Of a stretch of 64,000 bases of DNA, positions 12,185-21,873 are shown in pieces. The stretch is taken from contig NC_087261.1 in NCBI RefSeq assembly GCF_037042905.1, forward strand, positions 16,180,917 through 16,244,916, written 5' to 3'. Below the pieces are notes generated by a model. That model made no database searches, had not been told where the DNA came from, and was given only the letters and a program-made list of their open reading frames with translations. The DNA is from Lytechinus pictus. Lineage: Eukaryota; Echinodermata; Echinoidea; Temnopleuroida; Toxopneustidae. The position numbers were made by a program, and so were the translations under genes. How positions within the stretch are numbered: position 1 is the first letter of the stretch; every line of letters starts with the position of its first letter.

Positions 12185-13890
12185 CAGTGGCGTACCTAGG
12201 ATTTTCCAGGATTTTCGTCAGGGGGGGGGGGGGCAAAAAGGTCTTTCAAGCTCGTCAGGGGCAGCGGCGTAACAGGGGTCGGTGGCCAGGGGGGCAAGAG
12301 CCAAAAATTTCCCGGTCATATCATGGTATGAACAGGCGTAATGGTGTAATGAGGCGACTATTTTGAGAAGGCCAGATATTGCGTATCGGGCAGAATTTAT
12401 CTTTAAAAACAGTTGCGAGCGAGCGAAGCGAGCAAAAATTTTGACCTTTTTAATACAAAAATCCAATTTTGTGAAAGATTTTGACATGATATCCAGAAAA
12501 TAATATATTTCACTCTTCTCTCTTTAGATTCCTTTTTTGTGGTCTGTACGCCACTGTAAACAGGATTCTTTGTGGCAGTAGCGTGGAGAGTACAAAAAGA
12601 AAAAAAAAAACAGGGGAGCAGTATAGCACATGTGCTAAAAATCTGCTTTATATAAGTCCCGAGCGAGCGAAGCGAGCGAGAAAAAAAAATCACCTTTTCA
12701 TGATAATCTAACTTTGAGCTATTTTTGACATGATATTCAGTAAATAAAATCATATCCTACACTTTTCCTTTGCTTTTCTTTCCCCCTTTTTTTAATTCTT
12801 GTTTGTAAAACTTTTTGGGGCCATGGCCCAACCCTTCCATACGCAGTGCTGTGCGGTTGGGGTCCGGGGCGGAGCCCCCGGAACTTCTTGATATCAAAGC
12901 CATTAAAACCTCGCAGATTGCCGCTATTGTAATCGAATCGCGGGCATATACAGAATATAGCTTTTACACATCACATTTATTCAACCCAGTTGCGTAATGA
13001 ACCAAATATTTTTAAGGGGCAAAACATAGCAATGTGGGAAAAATTAGCAAAAAGTCGCCAGCGTGCAAAGCGAGCTGGAAAAAAATTGCCTTTTGAAATT
13101 AAATTCTAATTATGTGATAGATTTTTCCATTATATTCAGTAAATAACACATTTCATTGTTTCCATTCATTTCATTATACGTTGTCTCCTATAATTTCTTT
13201 TATTTCCTCTTGGGTGTGGAACCAAACCCCCCCCCGCGCCTGTATGCCAGTGATTGAACGGGGGCGTTAAAGAGCCATTTGAAGGTTATAAATGAAGAGC
13301 CCCTACTGCGTGGGGTCTGGGGCAAAGCCCCGGTAGCTTATAGCAGAATGCTGTATGAAGTCCATCTTTCTTCCCGCTCTTTAATTTCAATCATCGGCAG
13401 CCCGGTCGTGTTATTATTTTTTTCTTGTCCCTTTTCTTTGTTTTCCAATTTAGCTTTTGACTACTTCTACTTCTACTTTCGTTTCCCGCTATTGTTTGCC
13501 ATTTTGTAATCTTTTGATTCATTTCCCACCGTGCTATTGCATTACATAGGCCTCTTTCGGAATGATTTGTTCTTTCACAAATGTTCTTCTTTCGTACATT
13601 TTCCCGCTTTCCTTCCTTTTCCATTAAAAAAAGTCTTCGTTTTCTTTCCCTTTTCCCTTTCCTTTTCCCCTTTTCTTCCCCTTTCCTTCCCTTTTCCCTT
13701 TCTTTCTCCCTCCTTTTGATCTTTTTCCCGGTGAAATCCGCCAAGGGGGGGGGGGGGGGGGCAGCTTGCCCCCCTGCCCCCCGCCTGTCACGCCACTGGT
13801 CAGGGGGGCAGGGATACATGCATGGGTGGTGGCTCGTCAGGGGGGGGGGGCAGACTGCCCCTCTGCCCCCCCCCCGTAGGTACGCTAGTG
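12185..13890. mobile_element. hAT-type MITE (outer), copy 1
   Basis: Ends CAGTGGCGTACCTAGG and GTAGGTACGCTAGTG, flanked by 8-bp duplications GGTCGGGG/GGTCGGAG (one mismatch). Only about 160 bp belong to this element; the rest is a second element nested at 12262. Also present in copy 2, so it predates the large duplication. Confidence 0.9.
12262..13798. mobile_element. Second hAT-type element nested in the first, copy 1
   Basis: Ends CAGCGGCGTAACAGGGG and CCGCCTGTCACGCCACTG, with a perfect 8-bp duplication GTCAGGGG (12254-12261 and 13799-13806). The interior has several GAGCGAGCGAAGCGAGC motifs and further TIR-like pieces (GTACGCCACTG at about 12545, CAGTAGCGTGGAGAG at about 12577), hinting at a third level of nesting. 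No transposase frame. Confidence 0.88.
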
Positions 13891-14457
13891 GGTCGGAGGT
13901 TCAAACCCCGGCCGCGTCAGACCAAAAGACGTTTAAAGACGGGAGTTGCTGCTACCCTGTTTGGCGTTCAACAATTAAAAGGGATAGAGCCTCGTCGATC
14001 TGGCGCTACACAGCGGCTGCCGGGCCCACGATCAATTGGGCAAAGCAAATTTTCGGAGTATTTCATTTCATGTCTATTTCGAACAATAAAATATGGATTT
14101 TCATTTTTTTTCAAATGGATTTTCACCAAACCTTCCTGAATTAAATTGCTCTTATCATGCTTATTATTATTTTTTTATACATAACAATTTTTAAGAATTT
14201 GACAACAGGGTAGACTTTCCTTTTAACATTTCAAATTGAACTCACATACTTTCCTTTCGATGTATTTTAACGGTATGTGCGAAAATTATTATTGACGGGT
14301 TGATAGCGTTGAATGTGCTATATAACAGAGCCGTGCATGCCGGGGGGGGGGGGGGGTATGCGATAGATCAAAGAACATCATGCACCCACAATCTCGTTAC
14401 GTCTACCATACACCTGTGATTGCGAAATCTAGTCTAAAGTGCAAATTTATAGAAAGT

Positions 14458-14693
14458 TACACTCTAAATTCCAAGGATTTAAAATAAATCTAGATCGGCT
14501 GTGAATAGTGACCAGCAGAATTTTGAATTTATGTTACATTTTAAGGATTAAGTTTTGAATCTGAAAAGATTTCAATTCAAATCTTTTGGATTTATATTTA
14601 AAGCAAGAAGGTTTAATTCTAAATCTAATATTCGGCTGGTCACTATTCACAGCCGATCTGGATTTATTCTAAATCCTTGGAATTCAGAGTGTA
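14458..14693. mobile_element. Hairpin MITE, copy 1
   Basis: Inverted ends of about 60-80 bases: TACACTCTAAATTCCAAGG to CCTTGGAATTCAGAGTGTA, including the shared GATCGGCTGTGAATAGTGAC. Non-coding. Confidence 0.85.
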
Positions 14694-15041
14694 GTGCATA
14701 AGATATTAAAGCTAACTAACCAGTGGCGTACCGTCACTACCGTGGGTAATGGCATGGGGGGCACGAACAAAAATAACGAGTCACTTATTCACCGCGCTTC
14801 GCGCACTCAATCGCCATGCTTACCCGAAAAGGCCTATGTAGGCAATCACGAAGAGAATACGGTTGAAGCGAGCGCAAAGAGCGAGTTGAAAGTGTTTGTT
14901 ATACAAATTTGAAAACTGCATTTTAAGTACAAGCTTCGTATCATGATACGTATCTCGCAAAATAAACAATGTGAGCTGTTTTTTTTATGACCAGGAAAGG
15001 GAACGATTAAGAGAATACATTTATAAATGATAACGATGATC

Positions 15042-15130
15042 ATGATCATGATGATGATGATGACGAAAACAACAACAACAACAACAATAATAATTTAATA
15101 ATAATAATAATTATAGTAATAATAATAATA

Positions 15131-15162
<32 letters not shown>

Positions 15163-15190
15163 TTATGATAATAATAATAATGATTAATAA
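15042..15190. repeat. ATG/AAC/AAT trinucleotide microsatellite, copy 1
   Basis: Runs of GAT, AAC and then AAT units. Counterpart 56282-56440, with more AAC units. Confidence 0.9.
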
Positions 15191-15204
15191 GGGGTTGTGG
15201 CGAA

Positions 15205-15277
15205 GTGCCGTGGCCGAGTGGTCTTAGGCGCCCGGCTACACGATGAAAATCCGGGGTTCGATTCCCGGCGCTGTCCG
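15205..15277 (+). mobile_element. tRNA-like SINE head, copy 1
   Basis: GTGGCCGAGTGGTCTTAGG (A box) and GGGGTTCGATTCCCGG (B box), spaced as in a tRNA but with poorly pairing acceptor ends. Follows a long AAT microsatellite. Confidence 0.55.
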
Positions 15278-15386
15278 CGACCAGGTAATTAAATAAACAT
15301 TGCTCTTTTTTCTTGCATCAAATAAACGAAAATGCTTTATGCATTATTGATACCCGCAAGTGTGCACATATTTAAAAAAAAAACCT

Positions 15387-15856
15387 GGGGCCCGTTGCAG
15401 AAAGAGATGCAATCAATCGCAAAGCTAAAGATCATGCGAAACTTGATTTTCAACCAATCAATAGCGCGCATTTGGGACTTGCAATTGATTTTTTAAACGC
15501 AACTCTTCCTGCAACGCACCCCTGGGGCCCGTTGCAGAAAGAGTTGCAATCAATCGCAACTCTAAAAATCTTGCGCAACTTGATTTTCAACCAATCAACA
15601 GCGCGCATTTCGGACTTGCGATTGATATTTTGACTTGCGTTTAAACGCAACTCTTTCTGCAACGGACCCCAGGAGACGTATCTGACTAACCATATTGAAA
15701 ATGCGAGCTGGAGCCCGTTGCGGAAAGAGTTGCGTTTGAACGCAAGTAAAAAAATCAATCGCAAGTCCAAAATGCGCGCTGTTGATTGGTTGAAAATCAA
15801 GTTGCGCGTGATTTTTAGAGTTGCGTTTGATTGCAACTCTGCCTGCAACGGGCCCC
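15387..15856. mobile_element. Three adjacent GGGCCCGTTGC MITEs, copy 1
   Basis: Elements at about 15387-15522, 15524-15670 and 15710-15856. Each begins GGGCCCGTTGC(A/G)GAAAGAG or a close variant and ends with its complement, with interior CAACCAATCAACAGCGCGCA. About 140-150 bp each, non-coding. Confidence 0.85.
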
Positions 15857-16287
15857 TGATATTTTGTAGGTCTAGGGGTCTAATATTCAGAACTGATAAT
15901 TGACATTTTAATGACTATATTCTGTATGATTATTCAATATCTTACCATTTAAGTTACAGACCTACAAATGGGACATTTCTAAGCACAAATCGCGCTGCGT
16001 ATGTCAATAAATAAAATAGTGAGAGCTCGAACAGCGAGGGGAAAAAAATGGTTGAATATTGACCTCAAATAAAAAAACAAAAAACAAATACCCCAATGTT
16101 TAAGCGCCTTTGAATTCTCTTGAACGGGATGTATCTCATTAAACAGACAATGTGTGCACCAAGAGGAGTGAACACATAGGCCCTAAGCAGATTATGTTTC
16201 TTCAAATTGTGAAAAAATCCTCTTCCTCTTCCCACGAGTTTCTTTCCCCGTCTTTCTCTCCTTACCCTACCCTTTTCCGTGCCCCTG

Positions 16288-16460
16288 TTACACCCACAAG
16301 TGTAATAACACTTTACCCACAAATGTAAACACCTACAAATGTAATAACACTTTGCCCACAAATGTAATAATTTTACCCACAAATGTAAAATGCACCTTAC
16401 CCACACATGTAATATTTTTTGATCGCCCACAAATGTAATGAGTTTACTAACAAATGTAAT
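16288..16460. repeat. Short-period minisatellite, copy 1
   Basis: Nine or so copies of CCCACAAATGTAATAA with variable spacers of CACTTTA or TTTTA. Counterpart at about 57390-57560. Confidence 0.85.
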
Positions 16461-16499
16461 AAATTTGAAGGGATTTTTGGCGGATCTGTTCTAAACTAA

Positions 16500-17460
16500 A
16501 ACCCTATAGTAATGCTTTCATATAGCGCAAAGTCAGTTTTTTTCTCCAGACCCGGTTATATAAAACATTTAAACAATCTTCAAACAAAGACCCCAAAATT
16601 AAATCATAATGTTGAATAACATAGAAATATAGCGTAGTCTTTGCTCCATACCCAGATATTTCAAATAGCAAATAATAATAATAATAAATAATAATGAACA
16701 AAGACCCCACGATCTTACTAATGCTGAATAACGTGTGTGTGTGTGTGTATTTGAGTTTTGTCAGACGTGTATCAATCAGATATGATTATTTACGTCTGGG
16801 ACCGTACTTTTAACGTCACCATCCGAAAGACGTGACCAGGGCTCGAACCTCTGCATCGTTTTGTAACTTCCCTCCATAGCTTGGATTACAGGCGCACGCC
16901 ACAACGCCCAGTTGAATAACATGGAAATATAGCGTAGACTTTCCTCCAGACCCAGTTATAAAAAAATCATTAAAAAAAAAACAACAACAACAAATACCAC
17001 ACAATCTTATCAACATTTACAGCATGGAAATATGGTGTAGTCTTTCCTCCAGACCCAGTTATTTCAAAATGGCAAATCATAAAAAACAATAAAAACAAAC
17101 AATACCTTAACAACGACCCCACAATCTCAATGAAGTTGAATAACATGAAAATATAGCGCAGTCTTCCCTCAAGACCCATTATTTCAAAATAACAAATTAT
17201 AAAAATATACAATAAAAATAATTAAACGAAGACCCCACAATTGTATTGATGTCGAATAACATGGAAATAAACGTAGTCTTTCTTCCAGACCCAGATATTT
17301 CCAATAACAAATCATAAAAAACAAAGACCCCAGTCTTACTGATGTTGAATAACATGGAAATATAGTGCAGTCTTCCCTCTAGACCCAGTTATTTCAAAAT
17401 TACAAATCATTTAAAAAAAAGTTTAAAAAGAAACAAAGACCACACAATCTTCATTCTTAT
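16500..17460. repeat. ~110-bp satellite array, copy 1
   Basis: Monomers contain GTTGAATAACATGGAAATAT, AGTCTTTCCTCCAGACCCAG, TTATTTCAAAAT and CAAAGACCCCACAATCTTA. About seven copies, interrupted by the 7SL-headed element. The right edge is truncated relative to copy 2. Confidence 0.85.
16733..16910 (-). mobile_element. 7SL-headed SINE-like retroposon, copy 1
   Basis: The minus strand starts TGGGCGTTG, then TGGCGTGCGCCTGTAATCC and AAGCTA. This matches the 5' end and internal promoter region of 7SL RNA (as at the start of Alu) at most positions over about 36 bases. A B-box-like GGTTCGAGCCC follows, and the element ends in an (AC)n tail. It is flanked by a 10-bp direct repeat (GCTGAATAAC/GTTGAATAAC). 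Confidence 0.7.
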
Positions 17461-18043
17461 TAATGGGCCCCCCCCCCCACCGTTGTATATCATTGGTTGT
17501 AGTAGGTCTGTAGTTTGGGAAATGTCAAAAGATGAATCGATGAAACAGTCAATATGGGGATTTATCATAATTTTATTCCACGTGAACAACCAAGGAGGCA
17601 GCTAGCTAAACCGGTAGAAGACAAAGGAAATTCAACTGTTACACCCACACACGATTCATCAGTCAATCTCAAAAAACAAAACATCTCATTGAACGCATGC
17701 ATCGTCTGCAAAATCTGTTACATTCAGCAAATTACAGATGGTTTTATGATAAAAATACAAGAACTTACCAAGTCTCCATGGATAATCATGTCTTCATCTC
17801 CCTTCATTTACCGGAAGAAATTGGACTGGTAAATTTAAGAGCAACCGTCCACGTGCTTTGGTCGAACTACTATACAGTGTAGTAGTATTTTTACCGGATC
17901 AGTTTACTTTCACTGATAACGCTCATTTACATATACCGGTAAGCATATTTATATGTAAGGACGTTCATTTGTCATCTTTCGCGTCGTAGACGATGGTGAT
18001 TGGCCCCATGCAAATATGATGCAAATTTTGTTGATACCCAAAA
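17461..18043. other. Intergenic DNA without recognisable genes
   Basis: Matches 58865-59435. A plus-strand frame at 17554-17832 is kept in length in copy 2 (58946-59224), but it has no recognisable domain or codon pattern. Confidence 0.5.
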
Positions 18044-18095
18044 GGGTGAATAAACTTTCGTACCATGTGCTTTGATAAGGTTCAACAAACTTTTC
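18044..18095 (-). promoter_or_regulatory. Two further motif copies with octamer-like elements
   Basis: GGGTGAATAAACTTTCG at 18044 and a weaker match at 18079 (plus-strand reading), next to two ATGCAAAT-like octamers at about 18008-18026. The counterpart is at about 59405-59487. These lie about 3 kb downstream of the gene's stop codon. Confidence 0.35.
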
Positions 18096-18319
18096 TAAAT
18101 GAACGAAGAACATTTCGAACAGAGAAAAATATATTACTTTACGGTTTTAAACAAGTTGTTAAATCTGACGTTGATTGGCTGAGAAGTACCCAAGGTGTCT
18201 GACTGTTAATATGGTGACTATTAGGATAAAATAGATATGGTGAGATAAAACATCGACAAAAGTTCTATCATGAAACGGCCAGACAAGCAATTAATTTGGA
18301 CAAAAGGGAGGGGTAAAGA

Positions 18320-18565
18320 GGACGGGATGAAAAGAGAGAGAGATAGAATGAAATATTTTTTAGAAAGAAAGATAGATTGACAGACAGATAGCTAGATCGA
18401 CTGAGAGATAGATGTATAAACAAGTTATAAGATAGATAGATTAATAGACAGGCAGATATACCGATAGATAGATAGACAAACAGATAAAAAGATAGATATA
18501 TGGTTAGACAGAAAGATGTATAGGTATAGCTGGATATATAGACTGATAGACAGGCAGATAGATAG
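18320..18565. repeat. GATA/GACA microsatellite, copy 1, left block
   Basis: Interrupted GATAGATA and GACAGATA tracts. Counterpart at about 59915-60154. Confidence 0.9.
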
Positions 18566-18985
18566 CCCGGGGGGGGGGGGGGGCAGTCAAATATATTGCT
18601 GTACACACGCGTGACCAAAAAAAAAACGCGTTTAAAGGGGTGTTTTTTCAGTTTTGGACGTGCACTCGTTAAGGGTATCAAAAACACCGATTTTCAAAAA
18701 AGGGGTAGTTTTGAAAGACTGGTCAATTGTCAATCGCAGGGTCAAACGTATTTAGGGTAAGTTTTTTTTTCCAAAGCTTTTGTTTAAGACTAGCCAAATG
18801 TATTTAGTGTATGTTTTTTTCAAGCTTTTTCCCCCGGGGTCATAATCTGGCGACAATTTGTTTAGGGGCCAAATGTGTAAATAAAGCCCGCGAAAAACTT
18901 GTTTAGGGGGTTATTTTGCACACAGAGAAAAACTCGTTTAGGGGGTTTGGAAATACATTTGACTAGCTCACCCCCCCCCCCCGGG
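18566..18985. mobile_element. Element with CCCGGGGG ends inside a GATA array, copy 1
   Basis: Starts CCCGGGGGGG and ends CCCCCCCCGG between GATAG repeats. The interior has GTCAAATATATTGCTGTACA and repeated phrases TCGTTTAGGGGG and TTGTTTAGGGG. Copy 2 equivalent at about 60155-60573. Target duplication cannot be judged because the target is GATA repeat. Confidence 0.6.
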
Positions 18986-19460
18986 ATAGTTAGATAGACA
19001 GACACATGAATATATATTGACAGACAGGCAGATAGATAGATAGACACATGAATAGATAGACGGATAGATTAGATAGATAGATAGATAGACACATGAATAG
19101 ATAGACGGACAGATAGATAGATAGATAGACACATGAATAGATAGACAGACAGATAGATAGACACATGAAGAGATAGACGGATAGATTAGATAGACACATG
19201 AATAGATAGACAGATACATATAGGTAAAGGTAAGGTAGATGGATAGATACATGGAGAGAGATGGATGGACAGACTGATAGATATAGATCGATAGACAGAC
19301 AGAAAGGTAGATAGACTCACAAACAGAAAGACAGCCAGATAAAGAAAGAAAAATAGATAGACAATAGATTGATAGACAGATAGATAAATAGATAGACATA
19401 TTGATAGACAGACAGATAGACATATGGATAGACAGACAGATAGATGGATAGAGAAAGAGG
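18986..19460. repeat. GATA-based minisatellite, copy 1, right block
   Basis: Higher-order units of ATAGACACATGAATAGATAG plus ACGGATAGATTAGATAG. The copy 2 counterpart (60574-61190) is more than 100 bases longer because of extra units. Long frames rich in Ile, Tyr, Leu and Ser are artefacts of this repeat. Confidence 0.9.
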
Positions 19461-19659
19461 GCGGGGTTGAGTTGCACCTATGCATCAACAAATACTCCAC
19501 ACTTAAAAAATGAATTTTTAATACTATATATATAAAATTGCTTTTTTATTCTAAGTATTCTACAAATAACAATGGTAAATTTCATCATGAAGACATGATT
19601 GTTAAAAGTACTATTTCATAAAATATCATAGCATAGTATTAAAGGAAAGACATGAAGTA

Positions 19660-20200
19660 AAGCCTTATGAAGTTTGATAAAGATTCACTAAATTTAAGTC
19701 ATACTAGACTATCGAGTATAACCATAAGTAATTTTCTTCTCAAAAGAAAACAAGAAACAACGTTTTTAGGTGTTACAATAGATGAAAATGTAAACTGGAA
19801 TGAACATATACGATGTATAGCGACTGTTATCTCTAGAAACGTGTACTTAACAAAATGAAAGACATAATTCTAGACACTTCCCTTGTCATACTATGCAATT
19901 CATGATTATTACCTTATATATCGTACTGCAATATAATATATAAAAATGTTAATGCAATATACTGTACTCCTTAATGAAAAAAAGCCATTCGAATTTGTAC
20001 TGAATCGCAATATCTTTCTCACCAATCCATTATTCCACTAACTAAAGACTAGCAGTATATTTGACACAAATTTATTTCAAAGTTTACTACTTATGTTTAA
20101 GTACTTAAATAACATTTTGCCGTTTTCATTCCACAAAACTATGAACGCATCTATTTATTCTTACCCTACACCGATAGCATTCAATTTTTTATTTAATTAA
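19660..20200 (+). pseudogene. LINE reverse transcriptase relic, copy 1
   Basis: The frame from 19667 reads FLGVTIDENVNWNEHIRC, the conserved 'FLGv.iD.nl.W..HI' segment near the C-terminal end of non-LTR retrotransposon reverse transcriptases. Decayed continuation in shifted frames gives KKAIRICTESQYLSHQS-like sequence at about 19980-20040. Stops and frameshifts show it is dead. Confidence 0.75.
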
Positions 20201-20219
20201 CCCTAATTTGCTCATTGGG

Positions 20220-20449
20220 TGATTTCAAGTCCGGTGTTGCATTGTTGGTGTTGGAAGCACGATTTGAATTGCTTCCCCTAGCTCCAAAACCTATTCTCAG
20301 TTTGTAAACCTGATCCAGATCACATTATTGACACCATAACAACTAGTGAGTGACTTTTCAGGACCATCTTCATTTTATGGTTGGTGTTATACTCGTGTTA
20401 AAATTGACCTAACACCAACACCAAAAGGTCAACACTGAACTTGAAATCA
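20220..20449. mobile_element. MITE with TGATTTCAAG ends, copy 1
   Basis: TGATTTCAAGTCCGGTGTTG at the left and CAACACTGAACTTGAAATCA at the right are inverted repeats. The interior has TTGGTGTTGG and CCAACACCAA. Lies downstream of the gene's candidate polyadenylation site. Confidence 0.8.
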
Positions 20450-21174
20450 ACCATTGTGCAGAGATCCATTAGACACCATGGTCCTGATTTAGGGATCTCT
20501 AAAACCAAAGTCGGCTATCAATTGACTGTCATCTCAAACGTTAAATCCATGTTATTATCAGAATATTCGAAGTAAATTTTTTCTATCAATATTTCAGTTT
20601 ATCATGAAATCATTCTTCCCTTGACCTTTACACAATTGCTCAACTATATAAACACGTTGTGAACTCAATATTAATAACATTTCAAAAGAGACCGTAAGGA
20701 TTCAAATTTAAATCTAGCGACCTCTCTCGGGAACTTTTTAAATTTTTATTGTAAATAGCCATTTGAGCACTTACTTTAAATATTCACTAAATGTACATTA
20801 GAAAACTACTGGAAAGGTTCATACATGTATACCGACATTTTCAGTCCATTCATGCTTGAGAAGGTCATGACATATACACATGCACCCCCTAAAAAACCCT
20901 CAGATATTTTATTTTTTGATCGGTAAGTTTATCCAATAAAACACATTTTCAGTTTGAATTATTCACACAGGCATCAAAATGATCAAGTAGTGAAATTGAA
21001 AAGTGAAGAGGAATTTTGGGAAGATTTACCTAAACTACAGACAGGCTTTTAATCTGTTAACACTGTCAAACCATCTATCCATAATGTCCAAGTCAAATTT
21101 CAATACTTCAGCCATTCCTTTCTCGCTGTTCCCATCATTCTACTTCCCCCTCTCTCTACTAGTTTTGATTATAT
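20450..21174 (-). other. 3' untranslated region and downstream flank of the gene
   Basis: Follows the stop codon at 21175 on the minus strand. Contains the candidate AATAAA at 20908 and is well conserved with 62177-62889. Confidence 0.5.
20908..20913 (-). terminator. Candidate polyadenylation signal AATAAA
   Basis: AATAAA on the minus strand, about 260 bases past the stop codon at 21175. It is the nearest canonical hexamer I noticed. The same hexamer is kept in the second copy. Confidence 0.4.
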
Positions 21175-21873
21175 TCACACCGATCTCTTCGGCTTACGAA
21201 CTTTGCCCATGAGCTTCAGAGCATTCCCGATGCCACCTTCCTCTGGCTTTCCACCTTTCTTGTTACCAGAATGAGAGCTCTTCACTCCATGCATCTCCGG
21301 GAGTATCATCTCCTGTGAAGCACTTCCGGTGTTGTTCCTCATCCGCTTCATGACCGCTAGGCTACCGGATAGAGTGTCATTTATTCCATGCATCTCCATG
21401 AATCTAATCTCCTGCGAAGCGCTTCCAGTATCCTTCCTCGACTGCTTCATGACCGCTTGGCTACCGGAGTGAGTGCCATTCGTTCCCTCCTCCATTCCAA
21501 CGAGATTCACACTTACGGCGTCAAGCAACGCAGCCCCCTGCCTGCCTCCGTGAAGCAGCAAGCTAGAGTCATCAAGGAACAAGCAAGCGATGACAAACCT
21601 CCCGATGCTCAACCCACCTTGCTGGTACGCACCGTGCGCAAAGCTGTTCGTGGCTGCCTTGATATCCCCGTAAATCTCGTATCTATGCTGGAACAGAATC
21701 AATAGCTCCTCTAGCATGTCGATGGTGAACTTCAAACAGTTCCCCATCATGCAAGAGAGTAGGTCTTTGATGTAACCTAGTAGTTTTTGGGCGATCCTGA
21801 GTTCGTTACACTTTGTTAGAGACTGGGCAATGTCTTCAAGAGCTGTGCCAAGTAGTTGGAGACCTTGATATAC
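21175..21873 (-). CDS. Exon 10 (last coding): helical domain and repetitive tail
   Basis: A TATCTAG acceptor, 699 nt and a TGA stop. The first ~100 residues complete the helical domain (LTKCNELRIAQKLLGYIKDL, LSCMMGNCLKF, EIYGDIKAATNSFAHGAYQQ, GGLSIGRFVIACLF). The tail contains about two and a half copies of a ~33-residue repeat with SGS.AVMK, (D/N)TGSASQE and EMHG elements, plus NGT, NDT and NNT sequons, and ends with a basic KVRKPKRSV. The same exon in the second unit has the same length and differs by seven residues, all in the tail. Confidence 0.9.
   Translation of the reverse strand, partial: VYQGLQLLGTALEDIAQSLTKCNELRIAQKLLGYIKDLLSCMMGNCLKFTIDMLEELLILFQHRYEIYGDIKAATNSFAHGAYQQGGLSIGRFVIACLFLDDSSLLLHGGRQGAALLDAVSVNLVGMEEGTNGTHSGSQAVMKQSRKDTGSASQEIRFMEMHGINDTLSGSLAVMKRMRNNTGSASQEMILPEMHGVKSSHSGNKKGGKPEEGGIGNALKLMGKVRKPKRSV

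Larger units (their letters stand above)
12130..14075 (+). mobile_element. tRNA-derived SINE split by nested hAT elements, copy 1
   Basis: The SINE head (TGTTGGCTCAGTTGACAGAG, then GGGAGGTCGG) is interrupted at 12185 and resumes at 13891 with GGTCGGAGGTTCAAACCCCG (B box) and a body running to about 14075. Removing 12185-13898 restores a continuous tRNA-like head. Confidence 0.82.

Noticed and set aside
13391..14144. Overlapping frames of 142 and 187 residues, with near-identical ones in copy 2
   Set aside because: They cross hAT termini, poly-G runs and SINE sequence; run-length differences between copies shift the frames.
17554..17832. 92-residue plus-strand frame kept in length in copy 2
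   Set aside because: Preserved length follows from the recent duplication; no domain, no splice or expression signals recognised.
18968..19477. Long minus-strand frame rich in Cys, Leu, Ser, Ile and Tyr, with a longer version at 60554-61204
   Set aside because: It is a translation of the GATA/GACA minisatellite; three frames stay open together and length changes with repeat number.
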